From NCBI GenBank assembly GCA_944989445.1, contig CALYLW010000329.1, forward strand, positions 276,510 to 340,509: 64,000 bases of DNA, read 5' to 3'. The first letter of the stretch is position 1. Every line of letters starts with the position of its first letter. A model generated the notes under the pieces. The model searched no databases and was not told the origin of the DNA. It worked only from the letters and a program-made list of their open reading frames with translations. Below, piece after piece: positions 1 through 10,379 of the stretch. Made by a program: the position numbers and the translations under genes. The stretch is from Ampullaceana balthica (taxonomy: Eukaryota > Mollusca > Gastropoda > Lymnaeidae).

Positions 1-178
1 GGCCACGGCTATGATTGTTCCACGTCATTCCCAGCCGCCTTTGTTTCCCGAACTAGTGTCAGGTACCCATTTGGAGCTAGGTGGACTCAGGGGCACTCTT
101 GGACCCTGGAACAAATTCCCTGCCTTCACCGAAGTTCGAACCCGTGACTATCGGTACGCCAGAAGTACGATAGCACTA
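1..178 (-). mobile_element. tRNA-derived SINE, diverged copy, cut by window edge
   Basis: This stretch is similar over most of its length to 7034-7191. Both begin with GGCCACGGCT on the plus strand, share the GGTACCCAT block and the GACTCAGGG block, and end in a box-B-like TTCGAACCCGTGAC. Read on the minus strand this is a Pol III tRNA-like head followed by a SINE body. The tRNA head of this copy is degraded past box B, and the 3' part is cut by the window start. It is a non-autonomous retroposon and not a tRNA gene. Confidence 0.7.
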
Positions 179-362
179 ATTGATGAATTAAGTCAAATAT
201 TTTATATAATTACACAAATGAACAGTGATGCAACTGAAATCCATTTGATAGGACTTGAATTAGCGGTCTTTTAACTAGCAAAACAGCGAGATGGTCCTGA
301 AGCAAGTCAGAATATGACATGACACGATGCTGTAGGTCATCTAAATTCCAAAGTATGCGGAG

Positions 363-525
363 CAATGTTTCATTCAAGCTGCGCGTCCGCACAGATATCT
401 GACAGACGCCGCGCAGCAAATTTTCAAAAATATTGCACAAGAAATGGATGCTGTGTAACTCTGCAAACAAGTTGGGATTTTTTTTTACTTCGCACACGGA
501 CCAACGAGACTTAGAGGGAACATTG
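363..525. mobile_element. hAT-type miniature element (MITE), TIR CAATGTTCCC family
   Basis: The left end reads CAATGTTTCATTCAAG, and the right end read inward on the other strand is CAATGTTCCCTCTAAG, so these are imperfect terminal inverted repeats. Flanking 8-mers are ATGCGGAG (355-362) and ATGCCGAG (526-533), a target duplication with one mismatch. Eight-base duplications and CA..TG termini are typical of hAT transposons. The element is 163 bp with no coding capacity. A sister copy lies at 38832-38995 and a related end at 58443. Confidence 0.75.
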
Positions 526-836
526 ATGCCGAGTTAAAGTTATTGTGTTCTCCTCGGGTTTGTATGGCCTTCTTCTTGAATCATTCTGCTTGATCAACCA
601 GTTAAGCTACTTAATTATACCGTCTAAATCACCACATTTTCCCCCAGACTATGGTCTGGGTTATATATATCTGGCTTAATAAAGAGAAGTTTGTTTCCCG
701 CTAAATTTATTTATAAAAAAGTAATACACAAAATATTCAGATTAATTGTAATAGCGATTCGCACCATGTGAACTGCAAAAATAATAAAAGAAACATCTGT
801 GGCTTCTTCATTATTTAAAAAGTCTGTTACCGTCCC
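526..836. other. 3' flank of the glycosyltransferase gene
   Basis: AT-rich sequence between the hAT element and the stop codon of the minus-strand gene. Apart from the poly(A) signal candidate at 706-711 I see nothing here. Confidence 0.5.
706..711 (-). terminator. candidate polyadenylation signal AATAAA
   Basis: TTTATT on the plus strand reads AATAAA on the minus strand, about 125 bases downstream of the stop codon at 837. The position suits a short 3' UTR. The hexamer is common by chance in AT-rich DNA, so this rests on position only. Confidence 0.45.
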
Positions 837-2508
837 CTATCTTCCATCGAAAACATTAATTTCATCATTCTCTAATATGTACACGGGACCCATGATGTTG
901 CTCATAAAGTAAGCCCTCACGCTGTAGCCACTTCTGCACACCACCAAGACGTCACACAAACTTAAGATCAACTGGTCCAGTGCGGCATCCCCGAACCCTT
1001 CACACACGTCTTTTCCCCTTCGTTGGCGATCTATGTGGAATATTTTCCCGCCATAATCTATGAACCTCTTCCCTAAACTATTGTGGGACATGATCCGGAT
1101 GTTGATGTAGTCGGTTGCCACGAAGAACATGGCGTCGCCGTCTGTGTCCTTGGACAGCATGAACGCGTGCAGCTTTGGGATAGCGCTTAAATACACAGCT
1201 GTAAATGGGTTGTCCACGGGCATTGACGGGTTCTGCCCCATCCGGACATGCGCACAGATGAGTTTCGAATCCCCGACATCAAATAACGGGATTGTCTCCG
1301 ATGCCTTGACTTGAGGCGGAGACATCAAGCCTTTCCTGCCTAAGAACTTACCGCCTACCATTTGTTCCAAATGAGTCATGAGTTTGGGGGAGGGCTGCAT
1401 GAGTTCGTGCCACGCCCAGTGAAATCTTTCTCGCGTGTCTCGCAGACCGTTCCACTTTTCCAGAAGTTTCGAGTAAAACTCATTCCTGTTGATATGACCG
1501 AAAAGGTCAGAGATTGTTCTGACGTAGACAACTTTTTGGGGGTAGTGGACGTTGAAATCTCCGCTAGACAAACGTTTTGTGAATCCATTGTCTCTGTTGG
1601 TAGAGACAGTAATGGAGTTGTTTAGACTCAGCTGTTCCAGCAGGTCCGTGTCGGCTTCCCATCGGTAAGATCTCGGCACGTAAAAATTATTTAGGTTGCA
1701 CGGGGTGGTCATGATCAGGTAAAACTGGCGATTGACCAGTCGTGAGATGACGTAGATGGACACCAAGGCCCTCTGTCTGTCCCCCATACCGCCACACCCA
1801 CCCCGGGTGTCACAGACATACACCAGGTAGCGCACGTCTTCCGCGCTCGACTCCGCGCCCGAGAGTGAAGGAGGCAAGGTCAGGGTGAGCTTCGTAGTCG
1901 AGGCGGCTTTGAGCCGACGGGCAATTTTTTTAGGCACCCGGGTGTAGTTGTGGGGCGCGACGGTGAAGTCAAAGTGTATCGTGGGAAGAGTTTTTTCTAG
2001 GACGGGAAACTTGAACGTTGTCTGTGTCTTTGTCAGGTTGTCATTGTTTCTGGAGTTACCTGGCAGTGACGGCAATGCGGTTCTGGTCTTATCATTAATG
2101 GCCATAATTGCTGCAGTCTGGGTTGTGATCGACTGTTGTGACAGAACTCTTGTAGACTGATTTGTAGCATTCGCTAGTAGGACTTGGATTGATAGGGATG
2201 GAGAGCTGTGTCGTTTTGTGGGATAAACGTTAACCGCGGATGTTGTTGAAGTGATCGCGTTACCAATGGCCACTGCCGCCTGTCTGTTACCTCCTACTAG
2301 CGCCTTTTTTATTGATGCCACCTCTAGTGATAGAGACCTTATTTAACGTGACATTCGGTGTGACATTGGCCAGTTGCGTATGTTCTCTTCGGCGAGTTTT
2401 GTCTATAACTTGGATCCACATTGTGCTGTCGTAGTTGAGGTAAACTATACAAACGGTGACCATGAAAATCACTATACAGGTAAACACTGCGGTTGTTCTT
2501 TTAGTGGA
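837..2508 (-). CDS. Fucosyltransferase-like type II membrane glycosyltransferase, terminal exon, with a frameshift
   Basis: Probable Golgi glycosyltransferase. The exon opens at 2508 directly after an acceptor. Its first codons give STKRTTA, a short basic tail, then a hydrophobic anchor (AVFTCIVIFMVTVCIVYLNY), then a Thr/Asn-rich stem with N-glycosylation sequons. The catalytic region carries HVRMGQNPS, FFVATD, IFHIDR and DQLILSLCDVLVVCRSGYS near the C-terminus. The order H-x-R-x-G, ATD, then a Ser/Cys-rich C-terminal helix resembles GT23/GT11-type fucosyltransferases, but the acceptor substrate cannot be told. The start codon must lie in an upstream exon to the right, which I could not find. 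Anchor and stem are in one frame, which stops at 2287-2289. The catalytic part is in another frame, open from 2342. The exon length is one base more than a multiple of three, so one extra base (perhaps in the A6 run at 2305-2310) accounts for the break. It may be an assembly error or a recent pseudogene. The fold assignment is moderately sure and the exact enzyme is not. Confidence 0.65.
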
Positions 2509-2524
2509 CTGGAAAAAAAATAGA
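2509..2524 (-). other. 3' splice site (acceptor) of the glycosyltransferase exon
   Basis: On the minus strand a run of T residues is followed by CCAG immediately before the codon for Ser at 2506-2508. The intron-exon boundary is in phase 0. This sets the exon start, because there is no suitable ATG before the membrane anchor in this exon. Confidence 0.7.
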
Positions 2525-2653
2525 AGGATTCATTTTGTTAAGAGTTACACCATTTTACATTAATTATAAATAATTTTTTTTATATTCTATTAAAATGTTT
2601 CTACCAGAAAAGATAAAATTGAAATAATACAGGTTATAAAATAATGTAACAGA

Positions 2654-2940
2654 AATAAACAACCCCGTAAAACAAATTTTTGTGACTATAAATCCCTTTT
2701 ATATGAGACATAACTAAAAGTATTGATTAAGTTCAATATGATACGCATCGCGCAACAAACAATTACAGACTGAAACTGACTGAACTCCCCTGGCTTTAAA
2801 ACCAGGGGGGGGGATGTGGACATCGATGGCTGGACTGAACTCAAGTGGCAGGTGGAAGGCGAAGAATAGCAAACGGCGACAATGAATTACTTAGAGTTAC
2901 ATAGAGATAAACTAAAATGCATTTCAGCTCGATAGCATCA
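2654..2940 (+). repeat. Dispersed repeat R1, copy a
   Basis: Shares long blocks with 3057-3400, including the AAATCCC plus ATATGAGACATAACTAAAAG block, ACTGAAACTGACTGA, CTCCCCTGGCT and ACATAGAGATAAACTAAAA, in the same order. It has no open frame and I cannot assign a transposon class. Copies a and b sit about 400 bp apart in direct orientation. Confidence 0.7.
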
Positions 2941-3056
2941 CGGGAAGTGTGTCATTTTTTACTTTTTGTTTTTCAGCCCGACCGACGGAGGAAGAGATGA
3001 CGACAGAGGTCACTACAGAGAGACAAGACGGTGAAGTTAATAAAAAGGATTTAATT

Positions 3057-3400
3057 AAATAACCCCATAAAAACAAAGTTTTTGACTTTAAATCCCTTAT
3101 ATATGAGACATAACTAAAAGTATTGATTATGTTCAAACGCGACAAACATTTACATACTGAAACTGACTGATCTCCCCTGGCTGTAAAGACGGTGTGGTCG
3201 CGGGATGGCTGGCGTGAACTCAAGCAAGGGACACGTGATTGCAAACAACAGCAGACGCTACATTGACTTACATAGAGATAAACTAAAAATGCATTTATTT
3301 AAATACTGTACGTTCGATCGATCTGAAAATTTGACACAATGCATTGTTAGGTGATACAAGACTATGTGCAAAATTTCAGCTCTTTACGCCTGACTGAAAC
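3057..3400 (+). repeat. Dispersed repeat R1, copy b
   Basis: Direct repeat of 2654-2940, extending further right through CGATCGATCTGAAAATTTGACA and CAAAATTTCAGCTC. The same right-hand blocks occur in reverse orientation at 26060-26245. Class unknown and non-coding. Confidence 0.7.
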
Positions 3401-3599
3401 TTGTATCGAAAATCCAACACAGGACTTTGGTTTTATAATATTTATATAAATGTATTTGAAATGTCATCAAATAAATATTTGAGATTACAATGGTAAATAA
3501 CAATAGTGAGTTTGTAATGTGACACATGAAACATTATCAACTATTTAGCAAGGATATGTTTAACCGAAAAAAATATTTTTATCATGTATTATTATTATT

Positions 3600-3948
3600 A
3601 CGAGCAACAAAGCCCGTTCAAGGACGTTCCGCCACCGTTCGGTGGCATGTTGTTGTAAACTCCCCCCCCCCAACAGCCTTCATATATGTGCATCACGTCA
3701 AAAATACTATTCATTATAGTTAAAATAAATTATCTCGTAGAAAACAGAGCTTTTGACTATAAATCCCAAAGCGCATAACTCAAAAAAAAAGTCTTGGAAG
3801 AAATACTGCACCAAAAATGACTCGTTTTGAACGTCCGCGTAAACGTGTTCAATATGATTGGCTGTAGGAGTCATTTGTGTTTGAGGGACCAATCGCTATA
3901 GATGAACGGACAGAACGAACAGAAAATTGCCTTTTATTATATAGGAAT
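3600..3948 (+). repeat. Dispersed repeat R1-like, copy c (near-identical to 24466-24801)
   Basis: Starts ACGAGCAACAAAGCCCGTTC and ends CCTTTTATTATATAGGA. It aligns along its whole length with 24466-24801. The central CTTTTGACTATAAATCCC followed by CATAACTCAAAA also matches copies a and b, so all belong to one superfamily. No terminal inverted repeat or coding sequence was seen. The flanks of both full copies are AT-rich. Confidence 0.75.
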
Positions 3949-4604
3949 AGGCTTAAAATAATTGTTAATTCCTGAAAATTTGATGTAGGACTGATGTCCA
4001 CAAGTCTTCCTTGCAGAAAATTCATAGTTGATAAAATGATACCAATTCAAGTCATGTCGTGCTTATCATCATTGCCATTTAACGGGCCCCATATATGGCC
4101 AATACTTATTTTAATTTGCTATTTAATTGATTTTTAATTTAATTTTTTTTAGTTAAGCTTAAAAAAAATTATTAATTTTGTTACTTGACTCTCTTAAGTA
4201 TCTACTGACTACTATACAAAATATCAGCTACACGAGATGTCAACTAAAACATAAAATGTCAATTAACTACACAACATATCAACAACCCTATAGATGTCAG
4301 CTATCACTATCAGCAAAAGGTGTCAACCATGCTACACAAGAAGCCAACTAACCTGTAAAAACATTTTGTTTCTTTTGAAGACCTTAGTTGTTTCTCCTTC
4401 CTGAACTAATGCCACTAGACACTAGACACTAGACTTAGTGGCAGTGGCTCAAGTGTCGACCTTCTTCCAGCTCTGGGTTCCCCCACCACCCCTCTCCCCA
4501 CCCTCAGCTTTGATGGGCTGCCATGTCAGCTAACACCAACCAATTAGTTGCCACGGTTTTTGTTGTTTTTTTTAAACCTGTAAATACGTGCCGTTGGTTC
4601 GGGC
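3949..4604. other. AT-rich non-coding stretch
   Basis: No gene or transposon recognised. A short triplication of CTAGACA occurs near 4417-4435. Confidence 0.4.
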
Positions 4605-4610
4605 TTGACC

Positions 4611-4780
4611 ACTTGACTACTTCGTGGCACAGCAGTCTTAGACCAACAGTTAGCTTCCATGTGTCGTTTGTGGCACGCTGTATATGTGACACTTGACTAC
4701 TTCGTGGCACAGCAGTCTTAGAGCAACAGTTAGCTCCCATGTGTCGTTTGTGGCACGCTGTATATGTGACACTTGACTAC
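4611..4780. repeat. 80-bp tandem duplication
   Basis: The block starting ACTTGACTACTTCGTGGCAC recurs at 4611 and 4691, and its first ten bases again at 4771, giving a period of exactly 80 bp with few mismatches. This is two copies plus a remnant. A 78-codon frame on the minus strand here is only a by-product of the repeat. Confidence 0.85.
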
Positions 4781-6290
4781 AAGCAGGAACATCGACGGGT
4801 TATTAAATTAAGGATACGAAAGATTATGTTCCAGTTCAGCCATAAATATATAAATTATAGGTTCTAACATAAATTTATTGATCTTTTCCGATTTGCTGCA
4901 CGTTTCCAACGGGCGCATATAACTCTGTAACGGGTCAATTGTTTTCCGTATGTCATATATATTTTCAATGTTTTTGTTTTTTGTTGTAATAATCATTTAT
5001 CTTTCGATAACTTTTAGGTCTTAGGTTTATTGAGTTGAATTTCATGAGTTTCTTCTTTTTTTTTAAATACAAAAATGTATGAAGCTTTAAAAAATATTTT
5101 TCAGCTATTTTTCATTGCAATTTTTTAAAATGCTTTTACAGTTTATTTTTATTTTTAAAAATGTCCAATTTTCAGACTTAGTTCTTTAACAGATATTTAC
5201 AATAAATGTTATTGTTTCCATCACCATGAACAAGTTAACACATACATTCCGATTGTAAGAGAACGAAACATTGCCCCTTGGAGTTATAAAATATCTCTGA
5301 ATTCTGTGAATCGTTTCCTTCACTTTGAATGGACCTATTGTACTTGATCCTAGACCTCATACCCTCAAATATATTTGTGAAAAATATATGGCATCTTGAG
5401 AGAGAATGGTTACCGTATGTAGTTAACACTTAAAATAAATATAAAGACAGCAACTGCAAAATAATGTAAAATTTAAAAACAGAAAACCTAACCATGTTTA
5501 ATCAAATACTACTTTTTAGTCAAGGAACTGAAACTACATCTAAGCACGCTTAATGGGATGTCTCCCCACTGCTCTGTCATACAGTCTTTAAAAAAACAAA
5601 ATTCAAACATAGATCATTTTTATTGATCTGAATATACCTATTAAATATAGCTTTTCACAAGTATTCTATAATTAAACGTTAACAACTACATAGCGAAATC
5701 ATAAAACTTGAAACACAAACAGAAATAAGGGTACCGGTAATAAATTTGAATAGAAACCAGTGGTTTAAAAATATTTAAGATTATGTTAAATTACCAGAAA
5801 AGTTTCCTTAATAATACACTTGGGTGAAGAGTGATGTTCGTTACTTATGAATTTAAAATTGTAAAATTGTCGGGTTTTTTTCAAGACAAGTATTGATCTG
5901 ATATGTCATCTGGGAACTCTGCCTATTGTCACAGCACAACATCCTTTTGATGTTTGAGTGCAACAAACAAACAGAAAAAAATTACAAAATTAATTAGAAA
6001 TATATGTAAATAAGTATAAATTTTCTAATAGAATATTTGTGGTTTTTTTTTCAAAAGATTTGTTCTGCGTACAAGATTATTATTATTATTTTTTTGTGGA
6101 AAGCTTTTGAAATCGATATTAATAAATTACTCGAATGTTCTAAGATATTTTAATTTTTATAATAATTTTCGAAAGTAGTTTTTAATCGTACTGGATATCT
6201 TAAAGTTCGACACGTGGTCATCCCTATCTGTGGTACAGTTTTGTGTGTGACATCTTGTGATCCAGATGTTGAGAATGTCATGATGTGGTA
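4781..6290. other. AT-rich stretch with no recognised feature
   Basis: Long A/T runs and stops in all frames. I see no gene, RNA or mobile element here. Confidence 0.5.
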
Positions 6291-6294
6291 CATT

Positions 6295-6770
6295 TCACAC
6301 AATCTAGCTATTTAAGGACTCTAGACGATTCTAAATGTGACTGGGCATATCTAGATATATCTAGCTATTTAAGGAGTCTAGACGATTCTAAATGTGACTG
6401 GGCATATCTAGATACATCTAGCTATTTAAGGAGTCTAGACGATTCTAAATGTGACTGGACATATCTAGATACATCTAGCTATTTAAGGAGTCTAGACGAT
6501 TCTAAATGTGACTGGACATATCTAGATACATCTAGCTATTTAAGGAGTCTAGACGATTCTAAATGTGACTGGACATATCTAGATACATCTAGCTATTTAA
6601 GGAGTCTATACGATTCTAAATGTGACTGGACATATCTAGATACATCTAGCTATTTAAGGAGTCTATACGATTCTAAATGTGACTGGACATATCTAGATAC
6701 ATCTAGCTATTTAAGGAGTCTATACGATTCTAAATGTGACTGGACATATCTAGATACATCTAGATATTTC
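6295..6770 (+). repeat. 57-bp minisatellite, about 8 copies, open in one frame
   Basis: The unit contains TAGCTATTTAAGGAGTCTAG, a GATTCTAAATGTGACTGG block and TCTAGATACATC, repeated at exactly 57 bp. Because 57 is a multiple of three, one plus-strand frame stays open for 162 codons and would encode a 19-residue repeat containing DDSKCDWTYLD. The last three units carry a G-to-T change giving Tyr in place of Asp. There is no splice context, signal peptide or flanking coding sequence, so I treat it as satellite DNA and not a gene. Confidence 0.9.
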
Positions 6771-7033
6771 TAGGTGTACCAAGCCAAAGCTCGACACATC
6801 TAAATACATATTGGCAAATCATGATATATCTAGGTAAAAATCAAGGTTTACTTAGGCACACATATAAATCTAGAAGTGTTTCTTTCCCAAAAGTCCCTTA
6901 TATTCACATTTATTATCATATTTCACTATATGCGGCATCGAAAAGTCTTGTCTTGTCTTATCTATACAGACGCTCCTTCTATGCAGAAGATAGTTGCGTC
7001 ATGGTCTGTTTGGCAAGTGATGCAGCGTTCACA

Positions 7034-7191
7034 GGCCACGGCTTTGTGGGTTCCACGCATTACCCAGCCGCCTAACACTACAAGTGTTAGGTACCCATTC
7101 GGAGCGGGGTGACTCAGGGACGCCCTAGGCCTTCACACGGATTCGAACCCGTGACAGTCCAGTGCGCTGCCACTCGACCACCGCGTCCCCA
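7034..7191 (-). mobile_element. tRNA-derived SINE
   Basis: On the minus strand the element begins GGGGACGCGGTGGTCGAGTGG, which contains a Pol III box A (TGGTCGAGTGG), and carries box B GGTTCGAATCC about 35 bases on. A non-tRNA body follows, shared with 1-178. The head lacks a full cloverleaf with a matching acceptor stem, so it is a SINE and not a functional tRNA gene. Its 3' boundary on the left is set only by the extent of the visible match with the copy at the window start. Confidence 0.85.
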
Positions 7192-9839
7192 TGTCAATCA
7201 TGCATGTCTACTATCTTGTTCTTTGTCTCTAAAGTTTTTTGATATGTATGTAGGATCAGCCCCACTTCTTTTTTTTAATTCAGGTGTTAGCTGCTTAACT
7301 TAGTATGTCACAGAAATATTTTTTTTTATTTTAAAAACTCATAAAGGGAGGCAACTAATTTCGACTAAAACATTTGCTATTCCAAAGATTATTTATCTTG
7401 TAACAATTTTACTATCTTATGCAGCGAACTGCTGGGATGGCTTTGTGACCTTACTAAGTATTCTGAAAATCTTTGACTGTTTCAAAGATTTTCTCTGTTT
7501 GTTATTGTTTAATAAACAAAAACATCTGTAAAAAATATTATTTCATTATTCAATACGATAATTTTATTTATTCGATATAATAGTCACTAAATGTTGGCAA
7601 AAAGGGGAACCAAAATAGGGTGTTTATATTTGTCTTCATTTGACTCTATAACTTCCCTTTACACGATTGAGCTTTACAGGTTCTCTGAAGGAAAAATCCC
7701 ATTGATCATTAACAAGAATAATGTATTTCTTTTGTTTGTGATTTTAAAAAATAATAACCAAGCAATTCGTGATTTTATGTACTAAAAATCATTACAGGTT
7801 GCATTTTTTAAAAAGACAATATTTTCAACTTTGACAGGGCTTTACACTATTGTCTGGCCTAGACACGCAAGTCGTTTTCGCTCTAACAACTAATCAAAGT
7901 AGACTTCTAACACTTGCAATTAAAAGGCTATAAGGCTTCTCGAATAGGGCAGATTAAATATTAGATGGCCACTCACATCAGCGACTAAATTGTTAGATGG
8001 CAACAATCAATGTTTGGATGATTCTGATTCCTATGTATAGAGGCGGTTTATGTTGTTTCTGTGTAAACTTCATTGGTCGCAAGAGTTTCTCAGCGAGGGT
8101 ATTTAAGTACAAAATGATTCAAGCTTTGTCGCCTCAACTAGTTCCGTTTTGGAGGCTCGCTTCAGTTACCGTTTTTTCCGTGGAAAGAGTGAGCTGCTCC
8201 TGTGCTGCGTTCTTATTGTTGTGTCGTTATTTATGTAGTCGAAGTTACATAAACACATAACACATATCAATACAGAAAATTGTAACTGTGGCAGTTTACA
8301 GTATTCTTCATCTAATTAAACCAATAATAACTGCGTGTTCAGTTACGAATGTGCAGATTCCACTGCCCTAACTAATTTTAGAATTTTTTTTTAAATCTCA
8401 ATCAGAGGCAATGTTCTCTGTCCCAAGATCCTCAAATGGTCCCCCCTCCACATACTGTAAAGTTTGTTCCCCTTGATTGTAAACAAGTTGCGGCTAGTGT
8501 AAAAATGTTTAGGAGCTGAGGTGTAAAAAATATTTACAAAATCTTATAATTTAAATAAATTTGAGACTTAATGCAAAGGTTTCTTATGACAAGTATTGTT
8601 TACCTGACCGATCATAAAAAATACATATAAACAAAAATCAATGTCAATATTTTGTTATACTAAGTATCCAAATACAACTAATTACATTATAAAAAAGTAA
8701 GCTCTGCTTTTAAATAAACGAACACACAAACCCTTATTTTATCTTTAAAGTCTGTATCCAAGTCACGGTGAAAGTGAAACAGACGGATTGGTGCATAGAC
8801 CCCGTTCGACTGCGGAAAAATTTAGTAGTCAATTAAAATTTGCAATCGCGCTTTTAGTTATTCTTAACAATAAAAAAATACACCCATCTTAACTTAAGAG
8901 CACATCAATATACACTGGGCCAATGTCACCTATCCCAAGTACTTATGTACTACGTCCATCGGCCAATTTCACCTATTCGGTGCCAAAATACAATAACTTT
9001 GAGACAGAGTTTCATTTCGTGAAGGACAAATACAAAAAGCCTCTAATTATTTGAGAAACTAAATCTGTAAACGAAAAGTAAATCAAAACCTATATAATGG
9101 TCCAAGGATCTCCATCACATAGCATGGGCGGCAGGGCTATCGCTACTCAATTATTGGGTGCTGGGGGGTAAAATATTTCAGTGAATCATATTTTTGTCTT
9201 TATTTGAAATAGTGTCATACTCAATTCTCTCATTGTTCAGTCGACTAGCCAGATTTAGGGGTAACGTAATCGAAGGGGGTCAAAATCCACCCCCCCCCCG
9301 GGGCCACTCCACGAAAAATCCCCCCCCCTAATAAGGACAAAAGAGTCGCTGGGGCGGACGCACCCATCTCCTATTTACGCCACTGGTTCTACACATACGC
9401 TTGTATAAACTTGATGCCCCACTATGTTACTTTATTGTCGAGTCGACCAAAGGCCTCTCATCCCCACTTAACCTTTTAAAAAAAATTAGTAGTAGTTTTT
9501 ACTTAATCGCTGGCGTAAATGACATTTGGGGTACCGTCATCTCTGCACTGCTACCACAGCGTATTGCGTATTGGTAACTTCTAGACACAACCGTAAAATC
9601 AATACTAAGACCAGTGGCGTTAGTTGAGCGACTCTAGCTCCGGGGATTACAACAACTGCCACTGACCCATTTGACCATGATGAGGACATTAATAAGTATT
9701 ACCCCCCCCTCCCCCAACCTCAACGACAGGTGCGCAAACACATACATGCAGGTATTAGAATCTAGAAGCAACACGCAACGTTCCCTAGAAAGAAGAGAAT
9801 GGGAAAAAACACGAGAGAAATCAGGAAGAATTAAAATGT
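7192..9839. other. AT-rich intergenic DNA with transposon debris
   Basis: No gene recognised. Around 9290-9330 there are long C runs, followed by CGCCACTGG at 9377-9385. Another short inverted pair, CAGTGGCGTTAGTTG with CAACTGCCACTG, spans 9612-9664. These look like decayed ends of DNA transposons. One or more 5' exons of the minus-strand glycosyltransferase could lie in this stretch but were not identified. Confidence 0.4.
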
Positions 9840-10379
9840 AGGCTGCTCACTTGGAGTAAGTCATTACGTACTCATGTACCAAGTGTCGCGCGTGAGCCCC
9901 GACTAATCTGTCAATTACTCGTCACGAGTACTCCACGCCCACTCCAAAAGTCAGTTCATTCATCAAAAGTACAAAAAGGCGGTACCTCGCCACGCTACGA
10001 CTCCCACGATTGGCCACAGGGCGCGCGTGGGACTCCCGCCACGCGGTGTTTGTGTACAAACCTATGCAAATCTGGTCGCGTTCGGGAAGTGAGACGAAGG
10101 GGAAAAGGGGAGGTGAGGGAGAACTCTAAAGGGGAGGCAAGCGATTGTTGTCTACTCTCCAAATCGTTGAGTACGATGGATTCGGTAAATGACTCTGTGG
10201 TTTTGTCGAGGTCTGCTGTGTTTGTTTCTGTGCTCTCCTGGATATATCATTCTATGATGGATTACATTTCGGTGTGTTAGTGTCATGGTGTGACCGTGTG
10301 TGATTCTACACGGGCCTTGTGAAACTACACCCTAGCAGTCGATAAAACATAACATCTGTTGGTTTTTTTTTAAAACACC
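9840..10379 (+). promoter_or_regulatory. Probable promoter and 5' leader of the FREM2-like gene
   Basis: The GC content rises clearly here relative to the AT-rich flank. Visible candidates are an inverted CCAAT box (ATTGG, 10009-10013), a TATA-like TACAAAAA (9970-9977), a near-palindromic forkhead-like GTTTGTGTACAAAC (10049-10062) and a perfect POU octamer ATGCAAAT (10064-10071). The transcription start cannot be placed from sequence, and each motif alone could be chance. The position just upstream of a strong Kozak start supports the overall assignment. Confidence 0.45.
10176..10280 (+). other. Possible upstream ORF (34 codons) in the FREM2-like leader
   Basis: An ATG at 10176 opens a 34-codon frame that ends at TAG 10278-10280, about 100 bases before the main start. 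A two-codon ATG-GTG-TGA frame follows at about 10284. If the leader includes these bases they could dampen translation of the main frame. The product shows no recognisable domain. Confidence 0.25.

Noticed and set aside
2300..2315. Programmed frameshift at the A-run in the glycosyltransferase (A AAA AAG heptamer)
   Set aside because: That heptamer favours a minus-one slip, whereas the frames here need a plus-one shift. A one-base indel explains it more simply.
4417..4441. Short repeat of CTAGACA as a possible recombination or attachment site
   Set aside because: Only three imperfect copies with no element borders. It is consistent with ordinary slippage.
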